The position numbers and the translations under genes are program-made. Below the pieces are notes generated by a model that worked only from the letters and a program-made list of their open reading frames with translations, was not told the DNA's origin and made no database searches. Shown piece by piece: positions 58,832-64,000 of a stretch of 64,000 bases of DNA; the first letter of the stretch is position 1, and each line of letters begins with the position of its first letter. The DNA is taken from positions 62,001-126,000 of the forward strand of contig JAZRXH010000091.1 in NCBI GenBank assembly GCA_045600125.1, given 5' to 3'. This DNA is from SIG622 sp045600125 (lineage in GTDB: Bacteria; Bacillota; Clostridia; Oscillospirales; CAG-382).

Positions 58832-59689
58832 TTACGGCATTTCCTTTCTTTTTCCGGATGCTTCGGTGGGACTTTTCCCGGTATGCGCCTTGAAGAAGCG
58901 GGAGAAGTACGAAGCGTCCTCAAAGCCCACCTCCCGTGCCGTTTCCGCCACGTCCAGACTTCCGTCCCGCAGAAGCACGAGAGCACGTCTTATCCGCAGA
59001 GAATTGATGTATTCCGTGGGCGACATACCGCAGTGCTTGGCAAACATCCGACGGAAGGTCGCCTCGCTGACGTGGCACATGGCGGCAAGCTCGGGTACGT
59101 GTATGGCGGTCTTCAGACAGTTTTCCGAAATATAGTTCATGACGGTGTAAAGCTCCGGCAGCGTCTTCCTGCCGCTTACCGGTTCTCTTGCTTCTCTTGC
59201 CTCCCGGCACAGCAGCGTCAGAAGCTCGTACAGCTTCGCCTTATAGAGGGCAGGCGGGAAGGCGGCGTATCCCGCATGATCGGAAAAGGCGGAAAACAGC
59301 TCGCTTATTTCCCCGGAATTCTCCGGCGTAAAGACGGTGATAGAATCCGAGAGCACGAACTCCTCTCCGCTTTCGTCCCGGAGGATAAAATTCACAAGAC
59401 GGTCGGTCACTTTTTTGACATGGCTCCCCTTGTTCGGTGTTTCGGTGAACACGGCAGAATACCGACTGCCCTTCGGAAGGTACACGACCTGCCCCGGCTC
59501 GGCAATAATATCGGTATCCCCCACCGTCATACGGTCACGGCAGTCGATGATCAGCATAAGTCCGTTGTCCGGACGTCCGCTCTTCGGCATTTCATAGCTC
59601 TGCCCCTCCTGCCACTGCTGATTCAGAGCGTTCACCTTTTCGAGCGAATAATCCATTTCGTAAAGTCTTCGCACGTCGTACGTCTTCAC
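58832..59689 (-). CDS. AraC-family transcriptional regulator
   Basis: About 285 residues: an N-terminal cupin-like ligand-binding half (VGDTDIIAEPGQVVYLPKGS) and a C-terminal pair of helix-turn-helices from about residue 185 (LAAMCHVSEATFRRMFAKHC, GMSPTEYINSLRIRRALVLL, VAETAREVGFEDASYFSRFF). The start is taken as GTG 59689, because the promoter at 59760-59788 excludes the ATG at 59794; ATG 59656 is an alternative. It is divergent from the Gfo/Idh/MocA gene, which it probably controls in response to a sugar. Confidence 0.88.
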   Translation of the reverse strand: MKTYDVRRLYEMDYSLEKVNALNQQWQEGQSYEMPKSGRPDNGLMLIIDCRDRMTVGDTDIIAEPGQVVYLPKGSRYSAVFTETPNKGSHVKKVTDRLVNFILRDESGEEFVLSDSITVFTPENSGEISELFSAFSDHAGYAAFPPALYKAKLYELLTLLCREAREAREPVSGRKTLPELYTVMNYISENCLKTAIHVPELAAMCHVSEATFRRMFAKHCGMSPTEYINSLRIRRALVLLRDGSLDVAETAREVGFEDASYFSRFFKAHTGKSPTEASGKRKEMP

Positions 59690-59759
59690 CCTTGACAGCA
59701 CCTTCTTTTCTGCTTTGTTCTTTTCTGTTCTATACTTTGCGGCATCCTTACCGGAAAGC

Positions 59760-59788
59760 AGTATACCACAGTGCCGGGAAGAATGCAA
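59760..59788 (-). promoter_or_regulatory. Promoter of the AraC-family gene
   Basis: On the minus strand TTGCAT (59783-59788) and TATACT (59760-59765) are 17 bp apart. Confidence 0.75.
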
Positions 59789-59789
59789 G

Positions 59790-59822
59790 AGCAAATTTGA
59801 TCGGATCGTCCTGATGTTTGCT
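59790..59822. promoter_or_regulatory. Candidate operator between the divergent AraC and oxidoreductase promoters
   Basis: AGCAAA (59790-59795) and TTTGCT (59817-59822) form a spaced inverted repeat lying exactly between the two -35 elements, with further GATC-containing sequence inside. Confidence 0.4.
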
Positions 59823-59833
59823 TAAATCGTGTA

Positions 59834-59862
59834 TGGAAAAAGGCTTATTCTTCGGCTATAAT
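59834..59862 (+). promoter_or_regulatory. Promoter of the oxidoreductase-isomerase operon
   Basis: TGGAAA (59834-59839) and a perfect TATAAT (59857-59862) are 17 bp apart. The weak -35 fits an activator-dependent promoter. Confidence 0.6.
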
Positions 59863-59937
59863 GGAGGTACGATACAGTTTTATCACAGCAAGCGGAAACA
59901 CAGGCGAAACGTCAGGAAAGGAACGAAGAAAAACAAA

Positions 59938-61068
59938 ATGAAAGAATTCCGTCCGGTAAAGGCAGCCGTCATCGGCTGCGGCATGATCAGCAGGATCTAC
60001 ATGAAAAACCTAAAGGAGCGCTATAACATCATCGACCTTGTCGGCTGCTCCGACATCATCCCCGAGCGCTCGGCAGCCAGAGCCGAGGAGTTCGGCATAA
60101 AGCAGATGACCAACGAGGAGATCTGCAATGACCCCGAGATCGAGATCGTCGTCAATCTGACCTACCACACCTCCCACTATAAGGTCTCGAAGGAAGCCCT
60201 TCTTGCGGGAAAGAACGTATACTCCGAAAAGATGATGTGCATCACCTTCGAGGAAGCAAAGGAGATCGGCGAATTGGCAAAGTCGAAGGGACTTCTCTAC
60301 TGCTGTGCTCCCGACACCTTCCTCGGTCAGTCCATGCAGGCGGCAAGACAGGCACTGGACGCCGGCTACATCGGAACGCCGGTATGCGGCGAGGCGGTCG
60401 TGATAAGAGGCTACCATCACGAGCGCTTCAAGGACACCCCCGAACGGCGCTTTGCCTTCTGCCCCGGCGGCGGCATCATGTACGACATGGGCTGTTACTA
60501 TCTCGCCTCGCTCATAAACCTCCTCGGTCCCATCGACACGGTGTGCGGCTTCTCCCAGACAAGAGGCGCAAGCGACCGTCTTTTCATGAATCCGAAGAAT
60601 CCCGCCTACGGCGAGGTCATGAAGATCGAGACCCCCAACAACGTAGGCGGCGTAATGCGCTTCAAGTGCGGCGCCATCGTGACCATGATCACAAGCTCCG
60701 AATCGGTCAACTACACGAACAATTTCGTTCTGCACGGCACCGAGGGAAGACTGACTCTTACCGACCCCAACAACTTCACCGGGACGCTCATGCTGAAGAA
60801 CAGCTTCGAGGAGACCGAGCTTCCCAAGAACTTCGGCTTTACCGACAACGCCAGAGGTCTCGGACTTGCGGACATGTGCTACGCCATGCGAAACGGCAGA
60901 GAGCCGAGATGCTCCTTTGAGCGTGCCATCCACATCCTCGAAGCGGGCGTTGCCATGATGGAATCCCAGAACGACGGCAGATTCCACGTCATGGAGACCA
61001 CCTGCACCCGTCCCGAGCCCTTCCGTCCCGGCATCAAGGACTACGAGGAAATGGTACTGGATATCTGA
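59938..61068 (+). CDS. Gfo/Idh/MocA-family oxidoreductase
   Basis: A 376-residue NAD(P)-dependent dehydrogenase. The Rossmann motif is KAAVIGCGMISRIYMKNL; VVNLTYHTSHYKVSKEALLA and the conserved EK (VYSEKMMC) follow; GGIMYDMGCYYLASLINLLG near residue 180 holds the catalytic Asp and Tyr region where family members have DxGxH. The His at that site is Cys/Tyr here (DMGCYY), a notable substitution. It likely acts on a sugar or sugar acid. The start ATG 59938 gives the family N-terminus. An isomerase gene follows after 50 bp. Confidence 0.88.
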   Translation: MKEFRPVKAAVIGCGMISRIYMKNLKERYNIIDLVGCSDIIPERSAARAEEFGIKQMTNEEICNDPEIEIVVNLTYHTSHYKVSKEALLAGKNVYSEKMMCITFEEAKEIGELAKSKGLLYCCAPDTFLGQSMQAARQALDAGYIGTPVCGEAVVIRGYHHERFKDTPERRFAFCPGGGIMYDMGCYYLASLINLLGPIDTVCGFSQTRGASDRLFMNPKNPAYGEVMKIETPNNVGGVMRFKCGAIVTMITSSESVNYTNNFVLHGTEGRLTLTDPNNFTGTLMLKNSFEETELPKNFGFTDNARGLGLADMCYAMRNGREPRCSFERAIHILEAGVAMMESQNDGRFHVMETTCTRPEPFRPGIKDYEEMVLDI

Positions 61069-61118
61069 CGGAAGGCGAAAGAGGAACACTTCACAATGCA
61101 GAAAGGATTGAATGAAAT

Positions 61119-61901
61119 ATGAGCAGAATAGGACTTCAGATGTACACCATGCGGGATCACATGAGGACCCTTGAGGACTATAAGGAAACCGTGAAGAAGG
61201 TATCCGAAATCGGCTACAAGGTCCTTCAGATGACCCGTCCGGACTTCATATCTCTTGAAGATAACATTGCGCTTCTCTCTCAGTACGGACTTTGTGCCGA
61301 CTCGGTATACCGTCCTGTGCAGGAGGTGGAAAAGGAAGCGGAAAGTGCCGCAAGGGAAGCCGAAATGTACGGCTGTGACGTTATCCGTACAAACTCCATT
61401 CCGGAGGAAATGCGGAGAAGTGCAGAAGGCTACCGTGAATTTGCGAAAATGATGAACAACAGCGGCAGGGCGTGCAAGGCTGTCGGACTTCGCTACATCT
61501 ACCACTTCCACGCCTTTGAGTGGATCCGCTTCGGCGGCAAGCGGGGCATCGACATTCTTCTTGAGGAAACAGACCCCGAATGCGTATTCTTCCAGCCGGA
61601 CGTGTTCTGGCTGACAAACGCCGGAACAGAGCCTTCGGTATCTCTTCGGATGTTCGCCGGCAGAGCCTTCACCATGCACGTAAAGGACTACGCAATTCGT
61701 CAGCTTGACGGTGCTATTGAGAACGTACCCTACTTCTTCGCCCCCGTCGGTACCGGCAATCTCAACTGGGAGGGAATCCGCAGGACCGCCGACGAGATCG
61801 GCATCAAGCGCTACGTCGTCGAGCAGGATATGTGCGAGGGCGACGTCTTCGAAGCAATAAGGGTCAGCTACGACAACCTTCGCAGGATGGGGCTCGAATA
61901 A
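61119..61901 (+). CDS. Sugar phosphate isomerase/epimerase (second TIM-barrel copy)
   Basis: A 260-residue xylose isomerase-like TIM barrel: LQMYTMRDHM at the N-terminus, YIYHFHAFEW with a metal-binding His, FFQPDVFWLTNAG with Asp, TMHVKDYA, and RYVVEQDMCEGDVFEAI with Glu. It is co-transcribed with the oxidoreductase upstream; such pairs typically interconvert keto- and hydroxy-sugars or inositols. AAAGGA precedes the ATG and a strong terminator follows. Substrate unknown. Confidence 0.87.
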   Translation: MSRIGLQMYTMRDHMRTLEDYKETVKKVSEIGYKVLQMTRPDFISLEDNIALLSQYGLCADSVYRPVQEVEKEAESAAREAEMYGCDVIRTNSIPEEMRRSAEGYREFAKMMNNSGRACKAVGLRYIYHFHAFEWIRFGGKRGIDILLEETDPECVFFQPDVFWLTNAGTEPSVSLRMFAGRAFTMHVKDYAIRQLDGAIENVPYFFAPVGTGNLNWEGIRRTADEIGIKRYVVEQDMCEGDVFEAIRVSYDNLRRMGLE

Positions 61902-61925
61902 GCGATAACCGTCTGTAATAACGGC

Positions 61926-61978
61926 AAGCGCCGTGCTTTTCCGCCTGTCAAAAAGGGTGGAAAGCACGGCGCTTTTTT
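61926..61978 (+). terminator. Terminator of the oxidoreductase-isomerase operon
   Basis: AAGCGCCGTGCTTTTCC and GGAAAGCACGGCGCTT form a stem of about 16 bp followed by TTTTTT. Confidence 0.92.
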
Positions 61979-62274
61979 GCTTTTCGAGAAAAAACGAGCG
62001 ATCAAGGCAGTATGCAGGGAATGCGTCAAAATATACAATTCATTAACACTTTTTTTGTGTACGGCGATATTCTGTTCACAGTTTTATGCTAAAATAGTGA
62101 AAAAGGCGGCAGACGAACTTTTTGAAATCCGCAAAAATATCTTGCAAAATGCAAAAAAAGCGGGAACTATTTCCGGGAAAGACTCGTCTACTGCTTGTAA
62201 GTAGTAAGTAAATCCGCAAAGATAAAAAACGTGAGCCTCAGAACTCCGAAGACCGAATGAAAGGAAGGTACAAA
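61979..62274. other. Spacer before the stalk-like secreted-protein gene
   Basis: With the terminator the gap between genes is 373 bp. It is AT-rich and holds an extended -10 promoter TGC-TAAAAT at 62087-62095 on the plus strand with no good -35, giving a leader of about 170 nt. A 75-codon open frame at 61977-62204 lacks a ribosome binding site and is not accepted. Confidence 0.5.
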
Positions 62275-63810
62275 ATGAACACAAAAAGAATTGTCTGTGC
62301 GGCGCTTTGTCTGGCGCTTCTCCCCTCCTCTGCCGTATCGGCAAAGAGCGATGCACCGACTTTGATCGGTGCCCCGGTAAGCGACGGGCTGAAAAGCATC
62401 AAGGTATCGGTAGCACCGTACAACACGATTATTAACGGAAATGCGTGGGACACGAAGAATGCGCTTTATCCGATCCTGACGTACAGGGACGTCACTTACA
62501 TGCCCATGACCTACGATCTCTGCTCCGAGCTTGGGCTCTGCATCGGATATTCACAGGAGGAAGGGCTTGCCGTGATCCGGGAAGAGACCCCGCAGTATGC
62601 CCCGATCGCTTATCCGGAAGGATACGCTCCCTTCGGCTCCTGGCATCCCAACGATCTTTCGGCAAAGTATGACGCCGTGACGGTAGGCTATCCGGTACGC
62701 ATTGAGGGCGAGCGCATCAACGCCCGCAACGCCGAATACCCGCTCATCAACTTCCGGGACATCACCTATTTCCCCATGATCTGGGATTACACGAGAAAGC
62801 TCTGCTTTGAAACGGAATGGAATACGGGATCATTCACCGTAAATCACGTAAACGGCAGCAATTATCTGTATCTCAATGCCGTAAACGGCACGAATCTCGG
62901 TTTTATCGACAGCGTAAGCGTTTACGAAACGGTTACGAACGAAGACGGTGAAGAAGTATACGAGCTGTCAGACAGATACTATGATTTTTACAACGCCGAC
63001 ATGGAGCTTGCGACCCTCAGAAAGCTGGGCTCATCCCGTAACGACGGCGATGGCTACGGCTATTTCAGCATTCCCGGCAAATGCGAAGAGACAGACGTGA
63101 ACGAGCGGATTTCCAAGGCAGAGGGCGGCATCCTTTTTGACGGAAAAATGCTGCTCAGTCTGCAGGATGCCCTTGACTATGACGTGACCGCATGGATGTA
63201 CGGCGGTGAAAACGAAGTCAAGGTCCTTGTAGTGGACGTTTACAACTACGACATTCCGGCTCCTTACACACCTATGACCGAGTATCTTTTCTGTGACTGC
63301 GGAAACGGCTTTGTAAGGGTGAACGAGTGGAGCGACAGGTACAGCTGCAGTGCCGTTCTTTCCGGCAAAGACGGCGTTTATGTATGCACAAGAAGCACTT
63401 CCCCATTCGGCATGGCACGCTGGTCGAACGATGCGGGAAACGTTCTCTACATCGAAAAGGCGACCGGCAAGGTCGTGAACCTCGCTTCTCTCTTCCCGGA
63501 TTTCAATGCGATCACCGCCTACGGACTTTATCACGGTAAGCTCTACGTCAAGGCGATGTACTACCCGAACTATATGGAGGGCAGCGGTACGTCCTACCCC
63601 CAGATCTCGGTTCTGAACGACGGTTACTACACCGTCGCCGACGGTTCTTTCGAGCTGACAAAGCTCTATCCTTACGTCAAGGGCGAGGTCGGAATGACCG
63701 ATACCGGCTGCTTCTATCTCGTTCCGACCTATGAGTTCGACCCCTGCGTCATCGACCTTCTGACCGGCAGATCGCTCACTCTGGACGACCACTTCACAAA
63801 TAACTATTAA
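62275..63810 (+). CDS. Secreted protein with two copper-amine-oxidase-N-like repeats
   Basis: A 511-residue exported protein: signal peptide MNTKRIVCAALCLALLPSSA, cleaved near VSA-KSD. Two related segments resemble the Cu_amine_oxidN1 stalk module: NAWDTKNALYPILTYRDVTY then MPMTYDLCSELGL, and NARNAEYPLINFRDITYFPM then IWDYTRKLCFETEW. The rest (about 190-511) is strand-rich, like a propeller (KDGVYVCTRSTSPFG, VNLASLFPDFNAITAYGLY), without a recognised family. AAGGAAGG precedes ATG 62275. Probably a cell-surface protein; function unknown. Confidence 0.72.
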   Translation: MNTKRIVCAALCLALLPSSAVSAKSDAPTLIGAPVSDGLKSIKVSVAPYNTIINGNAWDTKNALYPILTYRDVTYMPMTYDLCSELGLCIGYSQEEGLAVIREETPQYAPIAYPEGYAPFGSWHPNDLSAKYDAVTVGYPVRIEGERINARNAEYPLINFRDITYFPMIWDYTRKLCFETEWNTGSFTVNHVNGSNYLYLNAVNGTNLGFIDSVSVYETVTNEDGEEVYELSDRYYDFYNADMELATLRKLGSSRNDGDGYGYFSIPGKCEETDVNERISKAEGGILFDGKMLLSLQDALDYDVTAWMYGGENEVKVLVVDVYNYDIPAPYTPMTEYLFCDCGNGFVRVNEWSDRYSCSAVLSGKDGVYVCTRSTSPFGMARWSNDAGNVLYIEKATGKVVNLASLFPDFNAITAYGLYHGKLYVKAMYYPNYMEGSGTSYPQISVLNDGYYTVADGSFELTKLYPYVKGEVGMTDTGCFYLVPTYEFDPCVIDLLTGRSLTLDDHFTNNY

Positions 63811-64000
63811 GCAGGGTGCGGGGAGGCCCCGCTGCCACCTCGGGAATGCACCGCAGGAAAAATCGGGAGTGCAGATACCCGACTGTTGTCCCGCTTTGCC
63901 GACATATATCAAAGCGGCAAAGCTCAAGGGGACAGCCTAAATGAATAGCTTCAACCGTCCGCAGAGGTCAAGCCACGACCTCTGCTGATTCTGTTCACCA
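63811..64000 (+). ncRNA. Candidate structured non-coding RNA (possibly raiA-motif-like), may run past window edge
   Basis: The last 190 bp carry no gene but several strong hairpins in order: GCGGGG/CCCCGC (63818-63832), TCGGG/CCCGA (63863-63882), TGTCCC plus GCTTTGCCG pairing with CGGCAAAGC plus GGGACA (63887-63934), and GCAGAGGTC/GACCTCTGC (63961-63985). A-rich unpaired joints lie between them. A weak promoter (TGGACG 63782-63787, 17 bp, TATTAA 63805-63810) would start transcription at about 63817. Size and hairpin density suggest a structured RNA such as the raiA motif of Clostridia; I cannot confirm the family from memory. Confidence 0.45.

Noticed and set aside
61977..62204. A 75-codon plus-strand open frame
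   Set aside because: It begins within the T run of a strong terminator, has no ribosome binding site and looks AT-rich non-coding.
63811..64000. RNase P RNA, tmRNA or SRP RNA at the right edge
   Set aside because: The conserved strings of RNase P RNA (GAGGAAAGTC), tmRNA (tRNA-like ends, tag frame) and SRP RNA (GGAAGCAGC-type loop) were not found.

Overview
The window reads as a chromosomal segment of a Gram-positive anaerobe of the class Clostridia, probably a gut or rumen Oscillospirales/Ruminococcaceae-type bacterium. This is inferred from AddAB instead of RecBCD, the rimP-nusA-ylxR-ylxQ-infB-rbfA operon, a YycH/YycI pair, DUF2975/XRE and DUF11 proteins typical of Firmicutes, a dockerin-bearing secreted protein, strong GGAGG-type ribosome binding sites and sigma-A-like promoters. 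Base composition looks moderately GC-rich with AT-rich spacers. No phage, transposase, CRISPR, rRNA or tRNA was seen.

Layout. 1-6.1 kb: the addB (cut by the left edge) and addA recombination nuclease genes. 6.2-22 kb, minus strand: a DUF1846 protein, an RlmI-type rRNA methyltransferase, recX, recA (with a LexA-like box), murA, then the long operon rimP-nusA-ylxR-ylxQ-infB-rbfA-yycH-yycI. 22-30.7 kb, plus strand: a 1635-residue protein with the architecture of a DUF4011 superfamily 1 helicase but every recognisable catalytic motif altered, an MreB-like protein with an altered phosphate-2 motif, tsaB, hpt, a glycerophosphodiester phosphodiesterase and mscL. 31-35 kb: a secreted dockerin protein, cysE behind an elaborately foldable leader, and a VanY-type carboxypeptidase. 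35-48 kb: plant-polysaccharide and surface functions (PL22 oligogalacturonate lyase, sugar isomerase, GH78 rhamnosidase, DUF11 protein, secreted proteins of unknown function, an XRE regulator, a DUF5107-TPR protein). 47.7-49.9 kb: a DUF2975/XRE/DUF4173 membrane-protein operon. 50-56.4 kb, minus strand: plsY (with an unusual N-terminal extension), der, a DUF512 radical SAM protein, rpmF, DUF177, tsf, rpsB. 56.7-64 kb: a lipoprotein, small unknown proteins, an AraC regulator divergent from an oxidoreductase/isomerase pair, a secreted stalk-like protein, and at the right edge a hairpin-rich stretch that may be a structured RNA.

How the parts fit. DNA repair (AddAB, RecA, RecX) and translation (NusA/IF2/RbfA, S2/EF-Ts, L32, Der, RlmI) dominate. 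The sugar genes (PL22, GH78, two TIM-barrel isomerases, a Gfo/Idh/MocA oxidoreductase, AraC) suggest growth on pectin or rhamnogalacturonan fragments, although no transporter lies in the window.

The most unusual locus is 22.26-28.29 kb: a full-length but apparently catalytically dead DUF4011 protein followed after 45 bp by an MreB-like protein whose nucleotide-binding aspartate is serine. Other items worth attention are the cysE leader, the terminal RNA candidate, the PlsY fusion, YycH/YycI in a translation operon, and a recurring CTTGCATT-type -35 element upstream of six minus-strand genes. All statements rest on reading the sequence; no searches were run.
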